Below are positions 16,244-25,979 of a stretch of 64,000 nt of DNA, piece after piece. Position 1 is the stretch's first letter. Each line of letters opens with the position of its first letter. Location of the stretch: contig NZ_JXOK01000076.1 of assembly GCF_000830505.1 (NCBI RefSeq), positions 58,373-122,372 of the forward strand. Direction: 5' to 3'. Below the pieces are notes generated by a model. The model was given only the letters and a program-made list of their open reading frames with translations. It had not been told where the DNA came from and made no database searches. Made by a program: the position numbers and the translations under genes. The stretch comes from Vibrio mytili. GTDB taxonomy: Bacteria > Pseudomonadota > Gammaproteobacteria > Enterobacterales > Vibrionaceae.

Positions 16244-17968
16244 TTAAAACGGGAAAAAGACCGGAATCAGAGTCAGTACTAATACGGAATACACAATCGA
16301 GATTGGTACACCAATTCGTACATAGTCGGTCATTTTGTAATTACCTACACTGTAAACCAATAAATTCGTTTGGTACCCGTAGGGAGAAATAAAGCTCGCG
16401 CTTGCGCCAAACAATACCGCCATAATAAACGGCATCGGATCGACCCCATAACCAACCGCCATACTATAGCCAATGGGAAATGAGAGCGCTGCTGCAGCAT
16501 TGTTAGTCACAAGCTCGGTCAAAACCAGCGTCATAATGTAAGTGGCCACCAGCGCGCCAAACACCCCCCAGCCATTGAATGCCTCAATAAACATATTGCC
16601 CATGCGTACCGACAAGCCTGACGATATCATCAATTGAGCGATGGACAACGCCGAGCCAACAATCACGACAATATCAATAGGGAAACGACGACGCAGTTCA
16701 GAAAGCTGAATAATGCCAAGCGCGATGAGCGCTATAATATACACCGAGAGCCCCTTAATAATAGGGACGAGATCCAGAAGAGCACAACCAATAACCGCAG
16801 CAAATCCAAGCAACACAATGGAAGATTTGTTGGCATCTAACTTAGCGCTAGAATCCAAATCGTGCATTAGGACAAACTCTTTGCTATGCGCACGACGCTC
16901 TGCCTCAAAGCGTTTACCCGGTACCAGAATCAAGGTATCGCCCGGTGCCAGTTTGATATTGCCCAATCCGCCCTCAAGGCGCTCATGTCCACGCCGAATC
17001 GCAACCACAACGGCATCAAAACGATCACGAAAACGACTTTCTTTCAGAGTTTTATGACAGAAAGTAGCCGAAGAGCTAACCACCACTTCAACGAAACTTT
17101 GCCCATTAAGGTGTTGTTGACCAAATAATTTGAGACCAGGGATCTCTTGCAAGGTGGCCACACTTTCCACATCGCCACAGAACAAGAGGCGATCTTTCGC
17201 ATTCAGTACAAAATCTGGCCCAACGGATGATACGGTCACGCCATCTCGCACGACTTCCGCTAAAAACAGTTTTCTTAGTGCACGAAGGTTATTTTCACTC
17301 ACGGTGCGACCAACCAACGGAGAACCAGGCTCAACTCGTGATTCTAAGAAGTACGGTAAATCCTCTTGGTTGTGGTCATCGTAACTCGGCAGAAAATAAC
17401 TCAAAGGAATAAGAATCAACAACCCACCCACCAAGACCGCTAATCCAATCGCAGTAGGTGTAAAAAAGTTAAGACTTGGCAGACCCGCATCTTCAACAAA
17501 GCTATTAATAATTAAGTTCGTCGACGTGCCAATCAAAGTCAGAGTACCACCAAAAATGGCAGCATAAGAGAGCGGAATTAATAACTTAGAAGGCGCATGT
17601 TGTTGATTCCGTTTTATCGCGCCAATTAAGGAGACCACAACCGCGGTGTTATTGGTAAACGAGGACAACAATGCCGTCGATAGCCCTAGTTTCGCAATCA
17701 CGCTACCGAGATTCCCTTCTGAAATACTGCGGCTTACCCAACTGATCAGTAAGGTTTTTTCTAACGCGCACGAAGCAAGGATCAACAACACTAAAGTTAA
17801 TAATGAACCGTTGGTAAAGTTAGCAGTAATGGTTGTGGTATCTAACATTCCTGCGACAAACGCAGTAAAAGCTGCCCCAGCAAACACGTAGCTAGGTTTA
17901 ATTTTAGTCACAAGCAAACAAGTAATAATGCCAAGCAGAATCGCTAATACCAATCCTTGTTCCCACAT
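16244..17968 (-). CDS. SLC13-family permease with TrkA-C domains (probable sulfate importer)
   Basis: A 574-residue membrane protein of the SLC13/DASS type. Two blocks of helices (about 1-205 and 385-574) flank two cytoplasmic RCK/TrkA-C domains (about 205-375; LFLAEVVRDGVTV and LAPGDTLILVPG). The family Ser-Asn-Thr motifs appear as SFTNNTAVV, GTSTNLI, TNNAAAALSFP and SPYGYQTN. Its position between cysC and cysND implies sodium-driven sulfate uptake feeding the pathway. The exact substrate is inferred from context. Confidence 0.88.
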   Translation of the reverse strand: MWEQGLVLAILLGIITCLLVTKIKPSYVFAGAAFTAFVAGMLDTTTITANFTNGSLLTLVLLILASCALEKTLLISWVSRSISEGNLGSVIAKLGLSTALLSSFTNNTAVVVSLIGAIKRNQQHAPSKLLIPLSYAAIFGGTLTLIGTSTNLIINSFVEDAGLPSLNFFTPTAIGLAVLVGGLLILIPLSYFLPSYDDHNQEDLPYFLESRVEPGSPLVGRTVSENNLRALRKLFLAEVVRDGVTVSSVGPDFVLNAKDRLLFCGDVESVATLQEIPGLKLFGQQHLNGQSFVEVVVSSSATFCHKTLKESRFRDRFDAVVVAIRRGHERLEGGLGNIKLAPGDTLILVPGKRFEAERRAHSKEFVLMHDLDSSAKLDANKSSIVLLGFAAVIGCALLDLVPIIKGLSVYIIALIALGIIQLSELRRRFPIDIVVIVGSALSIAQLMISSGLSVRMGNMFIEAFNGWGVFGALVATYIMTLVLTELVTNNAAAALSFPIGYSMAVGYGVDPMPFIMAVLFGASASFISPYGYQTNLLVYSVGNYKMTDYVRIGVPISIVYSVLVLTLIPVFFPF

Positions 17969-18112
17969 AACCTTTCCTTACCAAAGAGCCCAATTCGGGC
18001 AAAACTAGTTGCTACACATTCAGACTGTGTAGGACAACAAAACCAGAGCAAGCGAAAAATGAAGACCAGAATGCTCAATGAACATTGAGACACTCTGGTT
18101 CCAGGGGAAAGT

Positions 18113-18142
18113 GCCTGACTGTATTTCGCAGCTCAGTCAGGC
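18113..18142 (-). terminator. hairpin after cysN
   Basis: The stem GCCTGACTG / CAGTCAGGC with a 12-base loop lies eight bases past the cysN stop. A second hairpin (CTCAATG-AA-CATTGAG inside ACCAGA/TCTGGT, 18065-18100) follows with a T-rich minus-strand tail. Together they separate cysDN from the SLC13-cysC pair. Confidence 0.7.
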
Positions 18143-18149
18143 AAACCAT

Positions 18150-19580
18150 TTACTTTTTCAGTAATTGGTTTAGATCTTTCGCTTCCCAGTGTGGGAAGTG
18201 TTTGCGAACCAGTGCGTTTAGCTCCAGTTCAAATGCAGAAATGCCCGTTAAATCACGTTCGACTTCTGCTAGACTTTCTTTCACCATCCCCGCACCCACG
18301 GTCACATTCGTCAGGCGGTCGATAATGATGAAGCCACCGGTATCTGCGCAGTCTTGGTAGTTATCAATAGCGACAGACTCATTCAGAGACCACTCACACA
18401 AACCAATACCATTAAGTGGTAATTCAGCGGCGCTGTGGGTTGATAGGTTGTTGATATCGTACTGGTGACGAATCGATTCGACATGACCAACCGTTTTCTT
18501 ACCCGCGATTTTAATATCGTAATCACGTCCTGGCTGCAATGGCTGCTCTGTCATCCAAACAACATCAGCCAATAAGTGGTTAGTGCTTTCGACTTGATCG
18601 CTCTCAACGACAATCAAATCACCGCGGCTGATGTCAATTTCATCATTGAGCGTCAGCGTCACGGCTAAACCAGTACTCGCTTCTTCTAAGTCTCCATCAA
18701 AAGTGACAATGCGAGCCACTGTCGACGTTTTACCAGAAGGTAGCGCTTTAACCGTATCGCCTACTTTCACCGTACCCGATGAAATCGTGCCAGCGAAGCC
18801 ACGAAAATCGAGGTTAGGACGGTTGACGTACTGCACAGGGAAGCGGAACTCACCCGTGCCTTTGTCTTGATCGACATCGACGGTTTCTAACAACTCAAGC
18901 AATGACGGGCCTTCAAACCAATCGAGGTTTGTGCCTTTATCGACGACATTATCACCTTCCAGAGCAGAAATTGGGATGATTTGAATATCAATATCGCCCG
19001 TCAAGTTCTCTGCAAAATCTAGGTACGCTTGACGAATTTCTTCGAAACGCTCTTGCGAGTAATCCACCAAGTCCATCTTGTTGATCGCCACGACAAAGTG
19101 CTTCAAACCTAATAGGTTTGAAATGAAAGAGTGACGTCGAGTCTGATCGAGAATACCTTTACGTGCATCCACAAGAATAACCGCAAGATCACACGTAGAG
19201 GCACCCGTTGCCATATTACGTGTGTACTGCTCATGTCCAGGAGTATCCGCAATGATGAACTTACGTTTCTGTGTCGAGAAGTAACGGTAAGCCACATCAA
19301 TGGTGATGCCCTGTTCACGTTCCGCTTGCAAGCCATCAACCAACAACGCCAAGTCTGGTCTTTCACCAGTGGTACCTGAGCGCTGGCTGTCTGAGTGAAC
19401 GGCCGCTAACTGATCTTCATAAATTTGTTTTGAGTCATGGAGTAAGCGCCCGATCAGGGTACTCTTACCATCATCAACGGAACCACAAGTCAGAAATCTA
19501 AGTAACGACTTGTACTGGTGTTGTGTTAAATAGCCTTCGATACCAAGCTCGGCTAATTGAGCTTCAACTGCACTGTTCAT
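18150..19580 (-). CDS. cysN: sulfate adenylyltransferase subunit 1 (GTPase)
   Basis: CysN is the GTPase subunit of ATP sulfurylase and couples GTP hydrolysis to APS synthesis by CysD. It has 476 residues. EF-Tu-like motifs are G1 GSVDDGKST (33-41), G3 DTPGHEQY and G4 NKMDLV, followed by two beta-barrel domains. No CysC domain is fused; cysC is separate at 15602. It starts 17 bases after the cysD stop, so they are co-transcribed. Confidence 0.97.
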   Translation of the reverse strand: MNSAVEAQLAELGIEGYLTQHQYKSLLRFLTCGSVDDGKSTLIGRLLHDSKQIYEDQLAAVHSDSQRSGTTGERPDLALLVDGLQAEREQGITIDVAYRYFSTQKRKFIIADTPGHEQYTRNMATGASTCDLAVILVDARKGILDQTRRHSFISNLLGLKHFVVAINKMDLVDYSQERFEEIRQAYLDFAENLTGDIDIQIIPISALEGDNVVDKGTNLDWFEGPSLLELLETVDVDQDKGTGEFRFPVQYVNRPNLDFRGFAGTISSGTVKVGDTVKALPSGKTSTVARIVTFDGDLEEASTGLAVTLTLNDEIDISRGDLIVVESDQVESTNHLLADVVWMTEQPLQPGRDYDIKIAGKKTVGHVESIRHQYDINNLSTHSAAELPLNGIGLCEWSLNESVAIDNYQDCADTGGFIIIDRLTNVTVGAGMVKESLAEVERDLTGISAFELELNALVRKHFPHWEAKDLNQLLKK

Positions 19581-19597
19581 TATCTTTCCTTAGATCC

Positions 19598-20506
19598 TTA
19601 GAAGTAACCTTGACGTTTCTTGAGCTCCATCGATCCTGACTGATCGTGGTCGATCGCACGGCCTTGACGCTCACTTGAGGTTGCCACTAGCATCTCTTCA
19701 ATAATGCCCGGCAAAGTATTGGCTTCTGACTCAATCGCACCTGTTAGTGGATAACAACCAAGGGTACGGAAGCGAACACTTTTCTCTTCAATCACTTCAC
19801 CAGGTTGAAGCTCCATACGATCGTCATCTACCATGATCAACATGCCGTCACGATCGACTACCGGACGCACTTCTGACAGGTATAGAGGTACGATCTCGAT
19901 GTTTTCTAGGTAGATGTATTGCCAGATATCTAACTCAGTCCAGTTTGATAGAGGGAAAACACGAATACTTTCACCTTTGTTCACCTGGCCGTTATAGGTT
20001 TTCCAGAGCTCCGGACGTTGGTTTTTCGGATCCCAAGTGTGGTTTTTGTCACGGAAGGAATAGACACGCTCTTTCGCACGTGATTTTTCTTCGTCGCGAC
20101 GAGCACCACCGAACGCAGCATCGAAACCATACTTATTCAGAGCTTGCTTCAAGCCTTGAGTCTTCATGATGTCGGTGTGCTTCGATGAGCCGTGAACAAA
20201 TGGGCTACATCCCATGGCAATCCCTTCAGGGTTCTTATGCACTAACAGCTCAAAACCGTACTTTTCTGCTGTGCGGTCACGAAATTCAATCATCTCGCGG
20301 AATTTCCAGTCTGTGTCGACGTGTAAAAGAGGGAATGGGATTTTTCCTGGATAAAACGCTTTACGCGCAAGATGCAGCATCACTGATGAATCTTTACCAA
20401 TCGAATACATCATGACTGGGTTATCAAACTCAGCTGCAACTTCACGGATAATATGAATACTCTCCGCTTCGAGTTGTTTAAGATGAGTTAAACGTTGTTG
20501 GTCCAT
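19598..20506 (-). CDS. cysD: sulfate adenylyltransferase subunit 2
   Basis: CysD is the catalytic ATP sulfurylase subunit, forming adenylylsulfate from ATP and sulfate. The 302 residues match E. coli. The PP-loop-like motif SIGKDSSVMLHLARKAF starts near residue 35. GGARRDEEKSRAKERVYSFRD and FPLSNWTELDIWQYI are family landmarks. It precedes cysN and follows cobA by 58 bases, so cobA-cysD-cysN read as one unit. Confidence 0.97.
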   Translation of the reverse strand: MDQQRLTHLKQLEAESIHIIREVAAEFDNPVMMYSIGKDSSVMLHLARKAFYPGKIPFPLLHVDTDWKFREMIEFRDRTAEKYGFELLVHKNPEGIAMGCSPFVHGSSKHTDIMKTQGLKQALNKYGFDAAFGGARRDEEKSRAKERVYSFRDKNHTWDPKNQRPELWKTYNGQVNKGESIRVFPLSNWTELDIWQYIYLENIEIVPLYLSEVRPVVDRDGMLIMVDDDRMELQPGEVIEEKSVRFRTLGCYPLTGAIESEANTLPGIIEEMLVATSSERQGRAIDHDQSGSMELKKRQGYF

Positions 20507-20564
20507 GTTTTGTATTTCCTTTTAAGCTTAAGGCTGCTTTACGTCTCTAATCTTTGGACTGATA

Positions 20565-21455
20565 TTATATGGAGTGAGCAATAGCACTTTTGTTGAATTC
20601 AGTACTAGACAAAAACCAGTCCAACTTTTGAGACAACTGTACAACTTCCCCTACCACGATCAAAGAAGGTGATTGAGCATCTTTAGATAAATCAGATAGT
20701 TGGGATAAATTTCCCTTAAATACTTTTTGCTGAATTTGGGTGCCACGTTCAATAATCGCAATTGGAGTTGCAGCTGATCTACCGTGTTTAATGAGTTGAT
20801 TCTGAATATAGTGTGATTTCATCAAGCCCATGTAGATCACTAAAGTTTGATTTCCACGGGCAAGGGTTGACCAATCCATCTCATCACTTTCTTCTTTCAA
20901 GTGACCAGTAACAAAGATGGCGGATTGTGCATAATCACGATGAGTCAATGGGATTCCAGCATAAGCGGTCGCGCCCGCAGCGGCAGTAATTCCTGGGACG
21001 ACCTGAAAACGTACCCCGCCATCCGCCAGTACTTCTAATTCTTCGCCACCACGACCAAACACAAAAGGATCGCCGCCTTTGACTCGAACAACTCGGTGGC
21101 CCTGCTTAGCGAAATCAATCAACAACTGATTGGTTTTTTCTTGCGGCACGCTATGGTGACCAGCCCGTTTACCGACACACACCAAAATTGTATCGCTTGG
21201 GATCAACGCCATGATTTCTTCTGAAACCAAGTAGTCGTATAACACCACATCCGCTTGCTGCAGACAGTTAAGCGCTTTGACGGTCAAAAGTTCAGGATCA
21301 CCGGGACCCGCACCAATTAACGCCACTTCGCCAGGTTGAAGCGATCGCTTTGCAAACCTCGTCGTTTCAATCGCCGTATTATCGGCAACCAAACGAGGCT
21401 TTTGCGGGGGAAAAGAAGTCACTGAATCTTTCGCTGCCATGTGTTTACTCATCAT
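20565..21455 (-). CDS. cobA: uroporphyrinogen-III C-methyltransferase
   Basis: It methylates uroporphyrinogen III at C2 and C7 to precorrin-2, the precursor of the siroheme cofactor used by sulfite and nitrite reductases. Its place before cysDN fits this. It has up to 296 residues. Tetrapyrrole-methylase motifs are GAGPGDPELLTVKAL, VCVGKRAGHHSVPQEKTN and VRVKGGDPFVFGRGGEE. No CysG oxidase domain is fused. Three in-frame ATGs (21455, 21452, 21440) compete; none has a clearly superior ribosome site. Confidence 0.94.
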   Translation of the reverse strand: MMSKHMAAKDSVTSFPPQKPRLVADNTAIETTRFAKRSLQPGEVALIGAGPGDPELLTVKALNCLQQADVVLYDYLVSEEIMALIPSDTILVCVGKRAGHHSVPQEKTNQLLIDFAKQGHRVVRVKGGDPFVFGRGGEELEVLADGGVRFQVVPGITAAAGATAYAGIPLTHRDYAQSAIFVTGHLKEESDEMDWSTLARGNQTLVIYMGLMKSHYIQNQLIKHGRSAATPIAIIERGTQIQQKVFKGNLSQLSDLSKDAQSPSLIVVGEVVQLSQKLDWFLSSTEFNKSAIAHSI

Positions 21456-21704
21456 CCATAGATATCGTTAAGATGGCATTATGGCGGGGTGCTCATATTA
21501 CCTGAAATTCTAAAATTTCATTTTTTATTCAAAAATCTGCTAAGAAGTTTTTGTTTGGTCTCATTCAAAAGCGTGAATACGTCGATGTTTCATAACAAAA
21601 GCATTGCGTAGAATTAGGTCAAGTCACATTTTTTTGCATCTTAATCATAGATTTGCACTACCCTTTGTTACATCTCTCGATATACCAATCAATTGGAGCA
21701 CTAC

Positions 21705-23666
21705 ATGAAAACCGCCGTGAATCCTATTTCCGTCGCAGTCTTAAGCGGTATGTTGACCCTTGCTGGTCCAGCGATGGCCGATACCATCAAACTTCGCATC
21801 ATCGAAACCACCGACATCCATACCAACTTGATGGATTACGATTACTACAAAGATCTTCCTTCACAGAAAATTGGCCTAACCCGCGCCGCAACCTTAGTTA
21901 AACAGGCAAAATCAGAAGTAGAAAACAGTGTGTTGGTGGATAACGGAGATTTAATTCAGGGCAGCCCTATGGGTGATTACATGGCGGCAAAAGGCCTCAA
22001 AGCGGGTGAGATACATCCAGCTTATAAAGCAATGAATCAACTCAATTACGACGTCGGCAATATCGGTAATCACGAATTTAACTACGGCTTGGACTTCTTG
22101 CACAAAGCCATTAACGGTGCCAACTTCCCTTACATTAATGCCAATGTTTTTGATCAAAAAACCGGTAAGCACTACTTCAAGCCCTACCTGATCAAAACCC
22201 ATACCTTTAAGGATACCGACGGTCAGAGCCATCCGATCAAGGTTGGTTATATTGGTTTTGTCCCGCCACAAATCATGGTTTGGGATAAGAAAAATCTAGA
22301 AGGTAATGTGTTCGCGAAAGACATCAAGCAAATGGCTGAGAAACTCGTTCCGCAAATGAAAAGCGATGGAGCAGACGTGATCATTGCTATTCCTCACTCG
22401 GGTATTTCTACCGTTCCGTACAAACTCGGTGCGGAAAATTCGGTTTACTACCTGACCGATGTGAAAGGTATTGATGCTATTGCATTTGGCCATGCTCACG
22501 CCGTTTTCCCAGGCAAAGACTTTGCTACCCTTCAAGGTATCGATAACGATAAGGGCACCATCAATGGCGTCACTGCAGTGATGCCAGGGCGTTGGGGTAG
22601 CCACGTGGGCGTGATGGATCTGACACTTGAGCAAACCGAAGGGAAATGGCAGGTGGTTGACGGCCAGTCAGAAGCCAGACCAATTTTTGATAAAACCAAT
22701 GGTCAGCCATTGGCTAAAGCAGACCAAGGTATCGTCAAGGCGCTAGAGCATGACCATAACGCAACACGAGAATTCGTCAACCAGCCGATAGGCAAAGCAA
22801 ACGATGTGATGTACAGCTTTTTAGCCTTAGTCCAAGACGATCCAACCATTCAGATCGTCAACCTAGCTCAAAAAGATTATGTAGAACGTTTTATTCAAGG
22901 GGACCCAGATTTAGCTGACATCCCCGTACTCAGCGCTGCGGCACCGTTTAAAGCCGGTGGACGTAAGAACGATCCGAGTAACTTTACTGAAGTAGAATCC
23001 GGGCAATTAACCTTCCGTAACGCGGCAGATCTGTACTTATATCCGAATACGCTGGTCGCTTTAAAAGTACAAGGTAAACAAGTCCGTGAATGGCTTGAAT
23101 GCAGCGCTGGTCAATTTAATCAAATTGACGTCAATAGCACTGAGCCGCAATTCCTGATTGACTGGGATAACTTCCGTACCTACAACTTCGATGTGATTGA
23201 TGGGGTCAACTACCAAATCGATGTGACTCAACCGCCAAAATACGACGCTGGCTGTAAGGTGATTAATCCCGATTCCAAACGTATTGTAAACTTAACGTTT
23301 AACGGTAAGCCTGTCGATCCAAAGCAGGACTTCATCATTGCGACTAACAACTACCGCGCTTACAGCAATACCTTCCCGGGGACAGGACCCGACTTCATTG
23401 CGTTCGACGCACCAGATGAAAACCGCTCTGTACTTGCGGCGTATATTTCTCGCGTGAGTGAAGAAAAAGGGGAAGTAACGCCAAGCGCCGACAATAACTG
23501 GTCGTTTGCACCGATAAAGTCAGACAAACCGCTGGATATTCGCTTTGAAACATCACCAAGTGACAAAGCCGCGCAGTTCATCAAAGACAAAGCACAATAC
23601 CCGATGAAACATGTCGCAACGGATGACGTGGGTTTTGCTGTTTATCAGATTAATTTGAATAGATAA
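21705..23666 (+). CDS. cpdB: periplasmic 2',3'-cyclic-nucleotide 2'-phosphodiesterase/3'-nucleotidase
   Basis: CpdB is a periplasmic bifunctional enzyme that salvages extracellular nucleotides. The 653 residues start with a signal peptide (about 1-25, ending AMA). The metallophosphoesterase domain begins IIETTDIHTNLMDYDYY and includes VDNGDLIQGSP, GNHEFNYG and FGHAHAVFPG. The C-terminal 5'-nucleotidase domain holds FRNAADLYLYPNTLVALKV and the substrate stacking region ATNNYRAYSNTFPG. ATG 21705 follows GGAG seven bases upstream. A CCTAGG repeat block starts eight bases after the stop. Confidence 0.96.
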   Translation: MKTAVNPISVAVLSGMLTLAGPAMADTIKLRIIETTDIHTNLMDYDYYKDLPSQKIGLTRAATLVKQAKSEVENSVLVDNGDLIQGSPMGDYMAAKGLKAGEIHPAYKAMNQLNYDVGNIGNHEFNYGLDFLHKAINGANFPYINANVFDQKTGKHYFKPYLIKTHTFKDTDGQSHPIKVGYIGFVPPQIMVWDKKNLEGNVFAKDIKQMAEKLVPQMKSDGADVIIAIPHSGISTVPYKLGAENSVYYLTDVKGIDAIAFGHAHAVFPGKDFATLQGIDNDKGTINGVTAVMPGRWGSHVGVMDLTLEQTEGKWQVVDGQSEARPIFDKTNGQPLAKADQGIVKALEHDHNATREFVNQPIGKANDVMYSFLALVQDDPTIQIVNLAQKDYVERFIQGDPDLADIPVLSAAAPFKAGGRKNDPSNFTEVESGQLTFRNAADLYLYPNTLVALKVQGKQVREWLECSAGQFNQIDVNSTEPQFLIDWDNFRTYNFDVIDGVNYQIDVTQPPKYDAGCKVINPDSKRIVNLTFNGKPVDPKQDFIIATNNYRAYSNTFPGTGPDFIAFDAPDENRSVLAAYISRVSEEKGEVTPSADNNWSFAPIKSDKPLDIRFETSPSDKAAQFIKDKAQYPMKHVATDDVGFAVYQINLNR

Positions 23667-23673
23667 GAGAGAA

Positions 23674-23873
23674 AGGTCCTAGGATCCTAGGTTTTAGGGT
23701 CCTAGGAAAAGATTGGGAATACGGAATACGGACCTTCCTTAATCTGTAAGCGAAGCGCTCCGTAATCCAAAACAACAAATATAAATGATACGTTTCACAC
23801 AGTGGTTACAGCGCGATCCCCTAGGGCCTAGGACCTTTAACCTAGGACCTCTGTTTATAACCTAGGACCTTTC
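23674..23873. repeat. CCTAGG-family palindromic repeat block R1 (cpdB-dbpA)
   Basis: About 200 bp fill the convergent cpdB-dbpA junction. Left boundary AGGTCCTAGG with further CCTAGG copies; inner arms GGAATACGGAATACGG and TAAGCGAAGCGCTCCGTAAT; right side three CCTAGGACCT motifs ending a few bases from the dbpA stop. The left half is shorter than in other copies (no GATCGCTGGAGTT linker). It is the only copy before the ribosomal block. Confidence 0.93.
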
Positions 23874-23880
23874 AGTACAC

Positions 23881-25260
23881 CTATTTCAAAATCCTCGCGC
23901 GGAACTGACGCCCTTTCATCTTACCATTACTGATGGTTTGTAGGGCTTTTTTGGCAGCAGACTTCTCAACCGCGACATAAGCGCGCATTGGGAACAAATG
24001 AATCTTGCCGACTTGCGAGCCTGGAATACCATTTTTTCCAGTCAAACAACCTAAAATATCGCCTGGGCGAACTTTTTGTTTCTTGCCGCCATCAATATTG
24101 ATCGTCACCATTTTTGCCTGGTATGGCTGCTGATTTGACTTCGTTGGCAACGTGGCTGGCACGATATCCATCTCTAAGTATTCTTCAATGCGAGCAACAC
24201 GCAGGCCGTCTTTTTCACCAAAGAAGCTGAATGCCAATCCTTTACTGCCTGCACGGCCAGTACGACCGATACGGTGTACGTGGACTTCTGGATCACGAGA
24301 CAGCTCAAAGTTAAATACCGCGTCGAGGTTGTCTACGTCCAGACCACGTGCCGCTACGTCTGTTGCGACCAGGATGGAAACACTCTTGTTAGCAAACTGA
24401 ACCAGTGCTTGGTCGCGTTCACGCTGTTCAAGGTCTCCGTGAATATCAATCACGCTAAACCCTTTGTGATGCAGTTCATCAGCGACGCTCTGAACCTCTT
24501 TTTTGGTATTACAGAAAACCACCGCGGATTCTGGCTGATGAGTAAGTAACAAGTTAGCTAGAGCCTCATCGCGTGCTTCAGAGCCTTCAACTTTATAAAA
24601 GTGCTGAGCAATGCTTGATGTATCATGCGTCGACTCCACCTTTATCACTTCCGGTTTCTGCATAATACGCTGCGCAATGTGTTCGATTTTCTCAGGGAAA
24701 GTCGCGCTGAATAGCAACGTTTGTCGCTGCTTGGGCGCGGCATCGATAATTGCATCTAGTGCATCTTGGAAGCCCATGTCCAGCATCCTATCTGCTTCAT
24801 CCAGCACCAAGGTGTTCAGTTCGTTAAGATTGATTCTGCCTTTCTCAAGATGATCCAAAATACGACCAGGTGTTCCGACTAAGATGTGTGCGCCATGCTC
24901 CAGTGAGCCAATTTGAGGCCCCATCGGCATCCCACCACACAGGGTAAGCACCTTAATATTGTGAATAGCACGCCCTAAGGTACGAATTTCTTTCGCAACT
25001 TGATCGGCTAACTCGCGAGTAGGACACAAAACCAATGACTGGACTCTAAAACGCTTCACATCTAGGTTGGATAATACCCCAAGGCCAAATGCGGCAGTTT
25101 TACCAGACCCCGTTTTCCCTTGTCCAATCACATCACGCTGCTTAAGAATGGCAGGCAAACTCAATGCTTGAATTGGCGTCATATGGGTGTAATTGAGAGA
25201 TTCAAGCGTCGCTAATAGCGCAGGGTTTAGCTCAACTTGGTCAAAGGTTGGTTTGGTCAC
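23881..25260 (-). CDS. dbpA: ATP-dependent RNA helicase DbpA
   Basis: A DEAD-box helicase that acts on 23S rRNA (hairpin 92) during large-subunit assembly. The 459 residues show GQGKTGSGKT (motif I), PTRELA, LDEADRMLDMGF (motif II), SATFP (III) and HRIGRTGRAG (VI). The C-terminal DbpA RNA-binding domain begins near residue 385 (VTINIDGGKKQKVRPGDILGCL), which distinguishes it from other DEAD-box proteins. It is convergent with cpdB across repeat R1. Confidence 0.95.
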   Translation of the reverse strand: MTKPTFDQVELNPALLATLESLNYTHMTPIQALSLPAILKQRDVIGQGKTGSGKTAAFGLGVLSNLDVKRFRVQSLVLCPTRELADQVAKEIRTLGRAIHNIKVLTLCGGMPMGPQIGSLEHGAHILVGTPGRILDHLEKGRINLNELNTLVLDEADRMLDMGFQDALDAIIDAAPKQRQTLLFSATFPEKIEHIAQRIMQKPEVIKVESTHDTSSIAQHFYKVEGSEARDEALANLLLTHQPESAVVFCNTKKEVQSVADELHHKGFSVIDIHGDLEQRERDQALVQFANKSVSILVATDVAARGLDVDNLDAVFNFELSRDPEVHVHRIGRTGRAGSKGLAFSFFGEKDGLRVARIEEYLEMDIVPATLPTKSNQQPYQAKMVTINIDGGKKQKVRPGDILGCLTGKNGIPGSQVGKIHLFPMRAYVAVEKSAAKKALQTISNGKMKGRQFRARILK

Positions 25261-25405
25261 AGATGTATCCTCAGGAGGGATGAATGAGATCGGACATTAT
25301 CGACTGATTTGCCAGAAACGCCAGTTAAAATTCAACATTGCTAATGAGCATTAATCGAAAACCAAGTAAAATCAATCACTCGACTCAAATAACGGAATTG
25401 TACTC

Positions 25406-25873
25406 ATGCTCACCTGGATCGCTTTACCTTTTTCTCAACTGACAACACATCAATTGTACGAGCTAATGCGATTGCGGGTTGATGTTTTTGTCGTAGAGCA
25501 AACCTGTCCCTATCCAGAGCTTGACGGCAAAGATACACTTGAAGGTGTTTATCATCTACTAGGCTATCGCGACGAAGAGTTGGTAGCCTGCGCACGTTTA
25601 CTCGCTGCGGGAATAAGCTACGAAAATGTCAGTATCGGTCGCGTAATCACGAAAAAAACGGCACGTGGAGGCGGCCTAGGTCACCAACTGCTCGAACAAG
25701 CACTGCTACACTGTGAAACGTTATGGCCAGGTCAAACCATCGATATTGGAGCACAGCAGCACCTTGCTCAATATTACGCTCGCCACGGATTTGATGCTAT
25801 TTCTGATAGTTATCTTGAAGATGGTATACCCCACATCGACATGCGCAGAGAGCCCACCACAAATACAAATTAG
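25406..25873 (+). CDS. elaA: GNAT family acetyltransferase ElaA
   Basis: A 155-residue GNAT protein of the ElaA subfamily; the physiological acceptor is unknown. The start LTWIALPFSQLTTHQLYELMRLRVDVFVVEQ is the conserved ElaA N terminus. The acetyl-CoA-binding motif appears as IGRVITKKTARGGGLGHQLL (RGGGLG), and IDIGAQQHLAQYYARHGF is the characteristic fourth-strand region. It is divergent from dbpA and convergent with ytfB. Confidence 0.92.
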   Translation: MLTWIALPFSQLTTHQLYELMRLRVDVFVVEQTCPYPELDGKDTLEGVYHLLGYRDEELVACARLLAAGISYENVSIGRVITKKTARGGGLGHQLLEQALLHCETLWPGQTIDIGAQQHLAQYYARHGFDAISDSYLEDGIPHIDMRREPTTNTN

Positions 25874-25908
25874 TCCCTGTTGATAAAACAATTGACCAAA
25901 ACAAATAA

Positions 25909-25934
25909 AAAAGACGCGGTACATGCGCGTCTTT
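25909..25934. terminator. elaA/ytfB bidirectional terminator
   Basis: AAAGACGCG and CGCGTCTTT pair across a short loop, with A-rich and T-rich flanks, 40 bases after the elaA stop. Confidence 0.88.
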
Positions 25935-25979
25935 CTTCTAAATCACTGTCACAGCTTAAGTAACTGGCTTAGCGCGCCG

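Noticed and set aside
21613..21636. CRP-like site before cpdB (GGTCAAGTCACATTT)
   Set aside because: Only one half-site matches; the left half lacks TGTGA.
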